Below, one piece after another: positions 1-8,097 of a stretch of DNA of 64,000 nucleotides; the first letter of the stretch is position 1, and each line of letters opens with the position of its first letter. The notes under the pieces are model-generated. The model did no database searches and was not told the DNA's origin. It saw nothing but the letters and a program-made list of their open reading frames with translations. Source of the DNA: Dyella sedimenti (lineage in GTDB: Bacteria; Pseudomonadota; Gammaproteobacteria; Xanthomonadales; Rhodanobacteraceae). The position numbers were made by a program, and so were the translations under genes. The stretch covers positions 248,001 to 312,000 of the forward strand of contig NZ_JAKWJO010000002.1 of assembly GCF_022760995.1 (NCBI RefSeq), written 5' to 3'.

Positions 1-791
1 CTGAGGTAGTACTTGAAGTAATAGACGTACATGCCGCCCTTCAACGCCAGGTTGATGAACAGCAGCACGGTCACCGCCAGCATGATCTGCCAGGGGCGGT
101 TGCGCAGCAGGTCCGCCAGGTCCTCGCGCACGGAGGAGTGCTGTTCCGGCGCGGGAACGATGCGCTCGCGGGTGGTGAAGAAAGTGGCCAGGAAGAACAC
201 CGTGCCGACCACGGCGAACAGCGTCATGGTGTTGTGGAAGCCACGCGCCTTGTCGCCGTCGCCCAGGATCAGCACCAGCGGCAACAGCAGCACCTGGATG
301 ATGAACTGCGCCACCATCACCGCCACGAAGCGATACGACGAAAGGCTGTTGCGCTGCGCCATGCTGCCGGTCAGCACGCCGCTCAGCGCGGAGTACGGCA
401 GGTTGTTGGCCACGTACACCAGCACCAGCAGCGTATAGGTAGCCACCGCGTAGGTCACCTTGCCATGCTCGCCCAGCGCGGGCGTGCTGAAGGCCAGCAG
501 CGACAGCGCGCCGAACGGCACCGCGGTCCACAGCACCCAGGGACGGAACTTGCCCCAGCGCGTACGGGTGCGGTCGGCGACCAGGCCCATGATCGGGGTG
601 AACACGAAGGCCCCGAGCATGCCTACCGAGAATATCAGCGTCGCCGCGGTGGCCGCGGGAATGCGGAACACGTCGGTGTAGAAGAACGCCAGGAAGGTCA
701 CCAGCGTCTGGAAGATCAGGTTGGCAGCCAGGTCGCCGAGGGCGTAACCGACTTTCTCGGTGACCGAGAGTGCTTGGGCGTTGCTTGTCAT
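1..791 (-). CDS. GPH-family sugar:cation symporter (partial, C-terminus outside window)
   Basis: An inner-membrane secondary transporter of the glycoside-pentoside-hexuronide (GPH) cation symporter family. The reading frame runs from an ATG at 791 leftwards off the window edge, giving 263 residues of a protein usually about 450-500 long. The N-terminus carries the family signature KVGYALGDLAANL (residues 13-25), followed by alternating hydrophobic segments and the conserved loop VADRTRTRWGKFRPW. It lies downstream of the TonB receptor gene on the same strand, across a 131-nt gap containing a strong hairpin. By position it probably imports xylo-oligosaccharides that have crossed the outer membrane. 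No good ribosome binding site is visible. The exact substrate is an inference from the neighbours. Confidence 0.85.
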   Translation of the reverse strand, partial: MTSNAQALSVTEKVGYALGDLAANLIFQTLVTFLAFFYTDVFRIPAATAATLIFSVGMLGAFVFTPIMGLVADRTRTRWGKFRPWVLWTAVPFGALSLLAFSTPALGEHGKVTYAVATYTLLVLVYVANNLPYSALSGVLTGSMAQRNSLSSYRFVAVMVAQFIIQVLLLPLVLILGDGDKARGFHNTMTLFAVVGTVFFLATFFTTRERIVPAPEQHSSVREDLADLLRNRPWQIMLAVTVLLFINLALKGGMYVYYFKYYL

Positions 792-863
792 GCGCGAGTC
801 GGGACCACTGGAAACTTCGGGAAGCCCGCCGGCGCCGGCCGGCGAGCGCGGCGCGACGCGCAA

Positions 864-896
864 CGGCCCGCCCGGCATCGATGCCGGGACGGGCCG
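864..896 (-). terminator. GC-rich hairpin between TonB receptor and GPH symporter genes
   Basis: A long stem: 864-870 pairs with 890-896 and 871-878 pairs with 881-888, with one bulged base at 889. It follows the TonB receptor stop codon on the minus strand. There is no U-run after it, so it is either a Rho-independent-like attenuator or an mRNA 3' stabiliser that lets the receptor message exceed that of the symporter. Confidence 0.4.
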
Positions 897-922
897 CGAT
901 ACATCACGAGCGGACGTCACTC

Positions 923-3853
923 TCAGAAGCTGCCGCGCACGCCCAGCATGATCGTATAGCCTGGGGTGTAGTAGGTGTATGCGGCATTGTTGTAGGTGAA
1001 GGTGGTGCGCAGCGGCGCCTTCGTCATGTTGATGAAGTTGAAGGTAATCATCGGCTTGGACGGGAGCGACGCGAACTGGTAGCTGGCCGACAGGTCGAGC
1101 TGGCCGCGCGCATCGGTCTTGATCTGGCCGAACGACAGGCCGTTCTGGTTGGCGGTGGAGCTGATCTGCGCCGCGTTCCACACGTACGACAGGCGGACCA
1201 TGGCGCCGTAGCCTTCCCAGTAGCCGGTGACGTTGTAGGTATGCGGCGAGATGCCGATGGCCTGCGCGGGCACGCCGCTGCCGATGCTCTTCTGCGAGAC
1301 GACGGTGTAGTTCGCCTGGAAGCCCAGTCCCTTGACGAGGAAGTCCAGTGGCTGCACCCAGTTCGCCTCGGCGCCCTTGATGAAGAGCGTGCCGTCGGCG
1401 TTCACCTGCTGCTGTACCTGCACCTCGGCGGAACCCGGGCCACCGCGAAGATTGATCGCCTGCTGCTGCGTGTCGGTGAGGCTGGAGAACGGAATGCCCA
1501 GTTGGTTGAAGGGCACCAGGTTGACGCCGTTGACGGTGAAGCCGGTGATGCGCTTGCCGAATAGGTCCAGCGCCACGTAGCCCTCGTTGCCGGTGTACCA
1601 CTCGCCGCCGAAGTCGAGGTTGGTGGCCAGGTACGGCGCCAGCTTCGGATTGCCCTGGGTGGCGACTTCCGCCGCCGGGTCGCTGAAGTTGGTGTTGGGC
1701 ACCATCGCGCTCGGGTCGGGCCGGGTCAGCGAGCGCGACGCGGCCAGGCGCAGGACGATGTCGTCGGATGCGCTGTAGGCCAGGTTGAACGAGGGCAGGT
1801 AGTAGCCATAGCTGTTCTTGAGCGTCACGTACTGCAGCTGCGTGCCGATCGTCGACGGACCAGAGATGGTCTGGTCGGTGGAAGCGTGGCGCACGCCGCC
1901 GTTGACGCGCAGTTCGTGGCCCCACAGGTCGAACTTGCCGTTGCCTTCCAGGTACCAGGCCCAGGTCTTCTCTTCCATGTCGGCACTGTTGGCGCCGGTG
2001 GCGGCCGCGGTCGCGATCGGCGAAGTCGCGTTGTAGTAGCCGTAGTTGCTGGCGGCCATCAGCGCCGCGGTGTCGGTGGTGATGAAGCCGCCCGGCCCCG
2101 GCATCAGGTAGGACGCCAGCGCGGCATTGGGAATGGCGGCTTCCGCCGCGGCCTGCCAGGCCGCGCTGTTGTCGTAGGCGTTGATCTCGCGCTTGATGTC
2201 GTCGTAGGCGACGCCGACGCGGATGTTGTTGCTGTCGTCGCCGATCTGCAGGTCCTCGCGCGTGCCCTGGTTGCTGGTGACGCGGCGCTCCTTCTGCAGG
2301 TTCAGGCGATACCACTGCCAGCCGAGGTTGGGATCGTTCAGGCTGCTGCTGGGCGTGATGGTCGGATAGTTGCCGCCGGTATTGTTGTAGTTGACGGTGA
2401 GGTTCTGGCCCAGCGGCGTCTGCACCAGGATGGACGGCTGCTCGTTGAGGTACCAGCTGCGCTGCGAATAGCCCTGGAAGTCGAGCTTGATGTTCTCGTC
2501 GGAACCGAACAGCAGTTCGCCGCCCGGGTTGATGTTGTAGAACTTCACGTGCTCGTCGTACGGGCGCTGCTCCAGGAAGTACTGCGCGTTGGCGAAGGTG
2601 GCCTGGGTGACCACGTCATTGGAGTCCACCTTCATGTTGACCGGGATCATCGTGCCGCTGCGGCCCACCAGGTCCATGTCCAGGCGATCGAACTCGCGCT
2701 CCTGCTTGGAGAACATCGTGTCGAGGTAGAAATGCGCACGCTCGCTGGGACGGAACTCGAACGACATCAGTTCCGCCTGGTGATCGTTGGTGCCGTTGAT
2801 GTACGCATCGCGGCCCAGGCGCGGGATCAGTGCATTGGCGATCTGCTGCGTGTTCAGGCCCGGGTTGTGGGCCAGCAGCCAGGCGTTGTCGATCGTCTGC
2901 CCGGCCGGCAGGCCCGCGCCGGCGCCCGCCGGCACCGTGCCCGGGATCACCCAGCTGCCGCCCGCCGGACTGCAGCCCGCGGTACCGCCGCATTGGGCGG
3001 CGCTGAGCAGCGGCGTGGTCCAGCCGATCGTCTCGAAGCCGCGCACGTCGTAGTCGCTGCGCGAGCCGGTCAGGCCGATCAATGCGCCGAACGTGCCCGA
3101 CTCGTTGGTCCAGCTGCCGATGATGGAGCCGCGCGGCTTCACGTCGCTGCCGACCGAGCTGTAGCTGCCCTGCGCGGAGTAGGTCAGGTGCGTGCCAGGA
3201 TTGTCGAACGGCCGCGTGGTGCGCATGTCCACCACGCCGGCCACGCCGCCCTCGGTCATGCTGGCTTCCGGCGTCTTGTTCACCGTCAACTGCGTGAAGA
3301 ACTCGGTGGGCAGCAGGTCCAGGTCCACTTCGCGGTTCTGGTTCTGCGAATCCAGCGTACCGGACGAGGCGATGGCCACCTGGCTGCCGTTGAGCAGGAT
3401 CTTGGTGAAGTCCGTGCCCAGGCCGCGGATCTGGATGTTCATGCCCTCGCCATCGACGTCGCGCGACATCTGCACGCCGGGAATGCGATTCAGCGATTCG
3501 GCGATGTTGGTGTCCGGGAACTTGCCGATGTCCTCGGCGAACACCGAATCGGTGACATTGGTGGCGTCGCGCTTGGCGTCGGTGGAGAACTGGATGCTGC
3601 TGCGGTAGCTGCCGCTGACGTTCACCGCGCCCAGCGTCTTGGCGGGGCCGGGAGGCGGCTGCGTGCCGCTGGCGTCCTGTCCGTTCGCCGGCGCATCGGC
3701 GCTCTTGGACTGCGGCTTCGCCTGCTGGTTCTGCGTCGTGGTCGATGCTGGCGCCGGCGTCTGTTCCTGCGCTTGCGCGGCCCCCACCACGCCAAGCAAC
3801 GCCAAGCTCAATGCACGCGACAACACGGCTCTTGTGATCTGTGTCTGCACCAT
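923..3853 (-). CDS. TonB-dependent receptor of the xylan locus
   Basis: A 976-residue outer-membrane, TonB-energised receptor, probably taking up xylan oligosaccharides. It has a signal peptide (RAVLSRALSLALLGVVGAAQAQ, residues about 8-29), a long Pro/Gln/Ala-rich linker (30-70), a plug domain with the carbohydrate-receptor signature IPGVQMSRDVDGEG and IQIRGLGTDFTKILLNG (about 125-157), then a large beta-barrel ending in the expected C-terminal Phe (VRGSF). Length and plug motif fit the oligosaccharide receptors of Xanthomonadales and Caulobacter. No STN (FecA-type signalling) domain is present. The ATG at 3853 follows a strong GAGAGGGGAG ribosome binding site. A xyl-box operator lies 120 bp upstream (3973-3986), so XylR control is likely. 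The ligand is inferred from context. Confidence 0.93.
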   Translation of the reverse strand: MVQTQITRAVLSRALSLALLGVVGAAQAQEQTPAPASTTTQNQQAKPQSKSADAPANGQDASGTQPPPGPAKTLGAVNVSGSYRSSIQFSTDAKRDATNVTDSVFAEDIGKFPDTNIAESLNRIPGVQMSRDVDGEGMNIQIRGLGTDFTKILLNGSQVAIASSGTLDSQNQNREVDLDLLPTEFFTQLTVNKTPEASMTEGGVAGVVDMRTTRPFDNPGTHLTYSAQGSYSSVGSDVKPRGSIIGSWTNESGTFGALIGLTGSRSDYDVRGFETIGWTTPLLSAAQCGGTAGCSPAGGSWVIPGTVPAGAGAGLPAGQTIDNAWLLAHNPGLNTQQIANALIPRLGRDAYINGTNDHQAELMSFEFRPSERAHFYLDTMFSKQEREFDRLDMDLVGRSGTMIPVNMKVDSNDVVTQATFANAQYFLEQRPYDEHVKFYNINPGGELLFGSDENIKLDFQGYSQRSWYLNEQPSILVQTPLGQNLTVNYNNTGGNYPTITPSSSLNDPNLGWQWYRLNLQKERRVTSNQGTREDLQIGDDSNNIRVGVAYDDIKREINAYDNSAAWQAAAEAAIPNAALASYLMPGPGGFITTDTAALMAASNYGYYNATSPIATAAATGANSADMEEKTWAWYLEGNGKFDLWGHELRVNGGVRHASTDQTISGPSTIGTQLQYVTLKNSYGYYLPSFNLAYSASDDIVLRLAASRSLTRPDPSAMVPNTNFSDPAAEVATQGNPKLAPYLATNLDFGGEWYTGNEGYVALDLFGKRITGFTVNGVNLVPFNQLGIPFSSLTDTQQQAINLRGGPGSAEVQVQQQVNADGTLFIKGAEANWVQPLDFLVKGLGFQANYTVVSQKSIGSGVPAQAIGISPHTYNVTGYWEGYGAMVRLSYVWNAAQISSTANQNGLSFGQIKTDARGQLDLSASYQFASLPSKPMITFNFINMTKAPLRTTFTYNNAAYTYYTPGYTIMLGVRGSF

Positions 3854-3972
3854 ACTCCCCTCTCGATTCTGGTGGCGTCATCGTCCCCGGGGCGCCTTGC
3901 GGCACCCGCCGATGATTTGCTTTGCTGCAAATGGCTATCGCCGCGATTAGGCAAACCGCGGTTGTGGCGGAA

Positions 3973-3986
3973 AGGTAGCGCTAACA
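3973..3986 (-). promoter_or_regulatory. xyl-box operator upstream of TonB receptor
   Basis: AGGTAGCGCTAACA, 13 of 14 matches to the XylR box TGGTAGCGCTAACA described for xylan genes of Xanthomonas. It is a near-palindrome centred on AGCGCT, as expected for a LacI-family repressor. It lies 120 bp before the receptor start codon. Confidence 0.8.
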
Positions 3987-4098
3987 ATTTCGGGGCGCAC
4001 GCTGCATGGCAGCATTCGCTTTCGACACATTGCAAGTAACTTAAAGCAAAGCCAAATACGCCAACGAATGGTGGCGCGTGAACACGCCGAAAATAGCC

Positions 4099-4128
4099 GT
4101 GACTTTCGTATTACGCGACGACAATAAT
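4099..4128 (+). promoter_or_regulatory. Candidate sigma70 promoter for exuT-GH10-uxaC
   Basis: A -35 candidate GTGACT (4099-4104) and a -10 candidate AATAAT (4123-4128) are separated by 18 bp. The xyl-box begins at the last base of the -10 element, so a bound repressor would cover the transcription start region. Confidence 0.5.
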
Positions 4129-4141
4129 GGTAGCGCTATCA
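4128..4141 (+). promoter_or_regulatory. xyl-box operator upstream of exuT operon
   Basis: TGGTAGCGCTATCA, 13 of 14 matches to the XylR box consensus. It lies immediately downstream of a plausible -10 element and 31 bp before the chosen start codon of the transporter gene, a typical repressor position. Confidence 0.82.
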
Positions 4142-4171
4142 CTTCGATGGCCCGGTCGGAGGGGACTGGCA

Positions 4172-5596
4172 ATGAGGAGAACCGAACGCATGCGCGATAT
4201 TCCAGCGACGCCTGGCCACGATCCCGCATCGCCCGGCCAGGAGATCGGCGGCAACCGGGCCAGCGCGTCCGCCTTCGCGGGAGATGACGTGGAAGCGGCC
4301 TCTCTCCATGCGCGCATCGGCCGCTTCCGCTGGCGCATCTGCGCGATGCTGCTGGCGGCCACCACCATCAGCTATATCGACCGGCAGGTGCTGGGCGTGC
4401 TGGCGCCGTTCCTGCAGGACAAGCTGAACTGGAGCGAGCTGCAATACAGCTATATCGTCACCGCGTTCCAGGCCGCCTATGCGATCGGCCTGCTCGGCGC
4501 GGGCGCGATCATCGACCGCTTCGGCACGCGCATCGGCTATGCGCTGGCCATCGGCATCTGGAGCGTGGCGGCGATGAGCCATGCGCTGGCCACCGGCGTC
4601 GTCAGCTTCGCGGCGGCGCGCTTTGCGCTGGGCCTGGGCGAATCGGGCAATTTCCCGGCCGCCATCAAGGCCGTGGCCGAATGGTTTCCGCAGCGCGAGC
4701 GTGCGCTGGCCGCGGGCATCTTCAATTCCGGCTCGAACATCGGCGCCATCGTGGCGCCGCTGCTGGCGCCCGTGGTGGCGGCGCGCTGGGGATGGCAGGC
4801 GGCCTTCCTGTGCACCGGCGTGCTGAGCGCCACCTGGCTGACGGTGTGGCTGCTCACCTACCGCACACCGGACCGGCAGCCCAGGCTCGCGCCGGCCGAG
4901 CGCACGTACATCGGCAGCGAACCGGCAGCGCCGGCGCAACGCGTGTCGTGGGCACACCTGCTGCGTCATCGGCAGACCTGGGCCTTCGTCGCTGCCAAGT
5001 TCCTGACCGACCCGATCTGGTGGTTCTTCCTGTTCTGGCTGCCGAAGTTCCTGCACGCCGAATATGGGCTCAGCCTGCTGGAACTGGGCATACCGCTGAT
5101 CACCATCTTCCTGCTCGCCGACATCGGCAGCATCGCCGGTGGCTGGCTGGCGGGGCGCCTGATCCGCCGCGGCTGGAGCGTCAATCGCGCGCGCAAGGGC
5201 GCGATGCTGCTGTGCGCGCTGCTGATCGTGCCGATTTCGTTCGCGGCGAAGGCCAACCATCTGTGGCTGGCGGTCGCGCTGGTCGGCATGGCCACGGCGG
5301 GCCACCAGGGCTGGTCGGCCAATGTCTATACGCTGACCTCGGATATGTTCCCGCGCCACGCGGTGGCCTCGGTGGTGGGCATCGGCAGTTTCGCCGGCGC
5401 CGTGGGCGGCATGCTGATCTCCACCCTCACCGGCCTGCTGCTGCAGGCCACCGGCACCTACGTGCCGGTGTTCCTGATGGCCGGGGGCGCCTACCTGCTG
5501 GCGCTGGCGGTGGTGCACCTGCTGGTGCCGGCGCTGGCCCCGGCATCGCTGGATGGCCGCGATGCATCCCTCACCGCCGATGGAGTGACGCCATGA
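4172..5596 (+). CDS. exuT: Hexuronate transporter, ExuT-like MFS (ACS family)
   Basis: A 474-residue major facilitator protein of the anion:cation symporter family, likely importing D-glucuronate or its 4-O-methyl ester released from xylan. Family hallmarks are TISYIDRQVLGVLAPFLQ in the first membrane segment, the loop GAGAIIDRFGTRIGY, and the ExuT-type stretch ARFALGLGESGNFPAAIKAV. Twelve hydrophobic segments can be counted. The start at 4172 was chosen because GGAGGGG sits 7 nt upstream; a second ATG at 4190 also has GAGGAG before it, and the ATG at 4127 lies inside the operator. The stop overlaps the xylanase start by 4 nt (ATGA), so the two are co-translated. Glucuronate as substrate is inferred from uxaC two genes on. 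Confidence 0.88.
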   Translation: MRRTERMRDIPATPGHDPASPGQEIGGNRASASAFAGDDVEAASLHARIGRFRWRICAMLLAATTISYIDRQVLGVLAPFLQDKLNWSELQYSYIVTAFQAAYAIGLLGAGAIIDRFGTRIGYALAIGIWSVAAMSHALATGVVSFAAARFALGLGESGNFPAAIKAVAEWFPQRERALAAGIFNSGSNIGAIVAPLLAPVVAARWGWQAAFLCTGVLSATWLTVWLLTYRTPDRQPRLAPAERTYIGSEPAAPAQRVSWAHLLRHRQTWAFVAAKFLTDPIWWFFLFWLPKFLHAEYGLSLLELGIPLITIFLLADIGSIAGGWLAGRLIRRGWSVNRARKGAMLLCALLIVPISFAAKANHLWLAVALVGMATAGHQGWSANVYTLTSDMFPRHAVASVVGIGSFAGAVGGMLISTLTGLLLQATGTYVPVFLMAGGAYLLALAVVHLLVPALAPASLDGRDASLTADGVTP

Positions 5597-6597
5597 CGAA
5601 GCCCCTCGCCTGGCTGGCGATCGCGCTGGCCGCACTCGTGCCACGCGCACATGGCCAGCCGATCGCCGCGGGCCAGCCCAAGTTCCTGGGCAGCGCCTAC
5701 AGCGCGGCGCAGGCACCGGGTTTCGCCGACTACTGGAACAAGCTTACGCCGGAGAACGCGGGCAAATGGGGCAGCGTGGAGGCGGTGCGCGGCACGATGA
5801 ACTGGACCGCGCTGGACGAGGCGTATCGTTTTGCCAAGACCCATGGCCTCCTGTTCCACCTGCATGTACTGGTATGGGGACAGCAGCAACCGGACTGGCT
5901 GCGCACACTGCCGCCCGCCGAGCAACGGCGCGCCATCGAGGCATGGTTCGACGCGCTGGCCCAGCGCTATCCCGATGCCGACTTCGTCGAGGTGGTCAAC
6001 GAGCCGCTGCAGCATCCGCCCAGCGGCAAGCGCAAGGGCGCCGGCGACTATACCCAGGCGCTGGGCGGCAAGGGCGCCACTGGCTGGGACTGGGTCATCA
6101 CCGCCTTCCGCCTGGCGCGCCCACGCTTCCCGCATGCCAGGCTGCTCATCAACGACTACGACATCACCCCTAGCACGGCGAACACACGGCGCTACCGCCA
6201 GATCATCGACCTGCTGCACCAGCAAGGGCTGATCGACGGCATCGGCGTGCAGGAGCATGCCTTCGAGACCCGGCCCAACGTGCCGATGGCCGTGCACCGC
6301 GCCAACCTCGACGTGCTGGCCGCGGCGGGCCTGCCGATCTACGTCACCGAACTGGATATCGACGGCCGCGACGACGCGCGGCAGCTCATGGACTACCAGC
6401 GCGTGTTCCCGGTGTTCTGGCAGCATCCGGACGTCAAGGGCGTCACGCTGTGGGGGTTCCGGCCGGGACTGTGGCGCGACAGACAGGGTGCCTACCTGGT
6501 GCGCAAGGACGGCAGCGAGCGGCCGGCGCTGGCCTGGTTGCGCCAGTATGTGCACGACCTGGCGGCGACGGGCGCCGCGCCTTCGCCACTCCATTGA
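5593..6597 (+). CDS. GH10 endo-1,4-beta-xylanase
   Basis: A 334-residue single-domain glycoside hydrolase family 10 enzyme that cleaves internal beta-1,4 bonds of xylan. An N-terminal signal peptide (WLAIALAALVPRAHG, residues about 7-21) sends it to the periplasm or outside. Both GH10 catalytic glutamates are in place: acid/base E137 in EVVNEP and nucleophile E253 in YVTELDI. Other conserved blocks are NKLTPENAGKWGS and LFHLHVLVWG. There is no carbohydrate-binding module. This fits a periplasmic or intracellular-type GH10 acting on imported (glucurono)xylo-oligosaccharides. The start overlaps the transporter stop by 4 nt. The operon is led by a xyl-box promoter, so xylan-dependent induction is likely. 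Confidence 0.93.
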   Translation: MTKPLAWLAIALAALVPRAHGQPIAAGQPKFLGSAYSAAQAPGFADYWNKLTPENAGKWGSVEAVRGTMNWTALDEAYRFAKTHGLLFHLHVLVWGQQQPDWLRTLPPAEQRRAIEAWFDALAQRYPDADFVEVVNEPLQHPPSGKRKGAGDYTQALGGKGATGWDWVITAFRLARPRFPHARLLINDYDITPSTANTRRYRQIIDLLHQQGLIDGIGVQEHAFETRPNVPMAVHRANLDVLAAAGLPIYVTELDIDGRDDARQLMDYQRVFPVFWQHPDVKGVTLWGFRPGLWRDRQGAYLVRKDGSERPALAWLRQYVHDLAATGAAPSPLH

Positions 6598-6643
6598 TGT
6601 GTCCTTCCGCGCTTCTCCATCTTCTTTCGGAAAACCACGTCCC

Positions 6644-8068
6644 ATGACCACCGTCACGCATCCCCTGGCGCTGCACGAAGACCGCCTGTTCCCCGCCGAC
6701 GCCACGCAGCGCGCGATCGCCCGCCGCCTGTACACACAGGTCGGCGGGCTGCCGATCATCAGCCCGCACGGCCACACCGACCCGGTCTGGTTCGCCACCG
6801 ACGCGCCGTTCGCCAACGCCACCGAGCTGCTGCTGGTACCGGACCATTACGTGTTCCGCATGCTCTACAGCCAGGGTGTGCCACTGGACACGCTCGGCAT
6901 TCCCCGGCGCGACGGCTCGCGCGGCGAGGTTGACGCGCGCGAGGCCTGGCGGGTGTTCGCCAGCCACTTCCACCTGTTCCGCGGCACGCCCTCGTCGATG
7001 TGGCTGAACCATGTCTTCCATGACGTGTTCGGCCTGCGCGTACGACTGGAGGCAAGCACGGCGGACCTGTACTTCGACCATATCAACGAGGCACTGCGTA
7101 CCAGCGCGTTCCGGCCGCGCGCGCTGTTCGAGCGCTTCAACATCGAGCTGATCGCCACCACCGAATCACCGCTCGATCCGCTGCGGCACCATGCGGCCAT
7201 CCGCGAAAGCGGCTGGCGGGGGCGTGTCATCACCGCCTATCGCCCGGATCCCGTGGTCGATCCCGAGCACGAGCAATTCCCCGATGCGCTGCGGCAATTC
7301 GGCGAGATCACCGGCGAGGACGTCCATACCTGGGATGGCTACCTGCGCGCGCATCGCCAGCGCCGCGCCTATTTCGCCCGCATGGGCGCCACCTCCACCG
7401 ACCATGGCCATCCCACCGCGGCCACGGCCGACCTGTCGCCGGCGGAGGCGAGCCGGCTGTTCGACACGGTGGTGCGTGGTGGCGCCACGCCGGCGCAGGC
7501 AGAACTGTTCCGCGCGCAGGTGCTCACCGAGATGGCCGCGATGAGCCTGGACGACGGCCTGGTGATGCAGCTCCACCCCGGTTGCTTCCGCAACCACAAC
7601 CGCGAGCTGTTCGAGCGCTTCGGCCGCGACAAGGGCGCCGACCTCCCGGTGCGCACCGAGTACGTCCATGCGCTCAAGCCGTTGCTGGATCGCTACGGCA
7701 ACGAGCCGGACTTCCGGCTGATCCTGTTCACGCTGGACGAGAGTACCTACAGCCGCGAGCTGGCGCCGCTGGCCGGGCATTATCCCTCGCTGTTCCTCGG
7801 CCCCGCCTGGTGGTTCCACGACGCACCGGAGGGCATGTGGCGCTTCCGCGAGCAGACGCTGGCCAGCGGCGGCTTCTACAACACGGTGGGCTTCAACGAC
7901 GACACGCGCGCCTTCCTGTCGATTCCCGCGCGGCATGATGTGGCGCGCCGCATCGACTGCGCCTTCCTGGCCAGGCTGGTGGCCGAGCACCGCATGGACG
8001 AGGACGAGGCGGCCGAACTAGCGGTGGCGCTGGCCTACGAGCTGCCGAAGAAAGCGTACAGGCTCTAG
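6644..8068 (+). CDS. uxaC: Glucuronate isomerase
   Basis: A 474-residue uronate isomerase that converts D-glucuronate to D-fructuronate (and galacturonate to tagaturonate), the first cytoplasmic step of hexuronate breakdown. It belongs to the amidohydrolase superfamily; the metal-binding start motif ISPHGHTDP is at residues 39-47. Further family blocks are LFERFNIELIATTESPLDPL, VMQLHPGCFRNHN and LFLGPAWWFHDAPEGM. Length matches E. coli UxaC (470). The ATG at 6644 gives the normal N-terminus; the frame stays open further upstream only as read-through of the xylanase region. It is the third gene of the exuT-GH10-uxaC operon, 46 nt after the xylanase. Its product would feed UxuB, encoded on the opposite strand immediately downstream. 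Confidence 0.94.
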   Translation: MTTVTHPLALHEDRLFPADATQRAIARRLYTQVGGLPIISPHGHTDPVWFATDAPFANATELLLVPDHYVFRMLYSQGVPLDTLGIPRRDGSRGEVDAREAWRVFASHFHLFRGTPSSMWLNHVFHDVFGLRVRLEASTADLYFDHINEALRTSAFRPRALFERFNIELIATTESPLDPLRHHAAIRESGWRGRVITAYRPDPVVDPEHEQFPDALRQFGEITGEDVHTWDGYLRAHRQRRAYFARMGATSTDHGHPTAATADLSPAEASRLFDTVVRGGATPAQAELFRAQVLTEMAAMSLDDGLVMQLHPGCFRNHNRELFERFGRDKGADLPVRTEYVHALKPLLDRYGNEPDFRLILFTLDESTYSRELAPLAGHYPSLFLGPAWWFHDAPEGMWRFREQTLASGGFYNTVGFNDDTRAFLSIPARHDVARRIDCAFLARLVAEHRMDEDEAAELAVALAYELPKKAYRL

Positions 8069-8073
8069 CGCGG

Positions 8074-8097
8074 CGCTGTCCGGTCAGCCGGATAGCG
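8074..8097. terminator. Hairpin between convergent uxaC and uxuB
   Basis: CGCTGTCCGG (8074-8083), loop TCAG, CCGGATAGCG (8088-8097): a 10-bp stem with one G-U type pair. It fills the 15-nt gap between the two converging operons and includes the uxuB stop codon. No T-run follows on either strand, so a bidirectional terminator role is plausible but not proven. Confidence 0.45.

Larger units (their letters stand above)
3854..4171. other. Divergent control region between TonB receptor and ExuT-GH10-uxaC operon
   Basis: A gene-free stretch of about 320 bp carrying two 14-bp xyl-box palindromes 155 bp apart (3973-3986 and 4128-4141), one near each divergent gene, and a promoter candidate overlapping the second. 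I see no coding potential; an ATG at 4127 lies inside the operator and is not a credible start. Confidence 0.75.

Noticed and set aside
1886..4039. A 717-codon open frame antisense to the TonB receptor
   Set aside because: Its product is a low-complexity Arg/Ala/Val/His-rich chain typical of the complement of high-GC genes. The receptor frame on the other strand has clear family motifs and a signal peptide.
4127..4171. ATG at 4127 as start of the ExuT-like transporter
   Set aside because: It lies inside the xyl-box operator, would sit before the likely transcription start, and adds a non-family leader. The ATG at 4172 has a good ribosome binding site.
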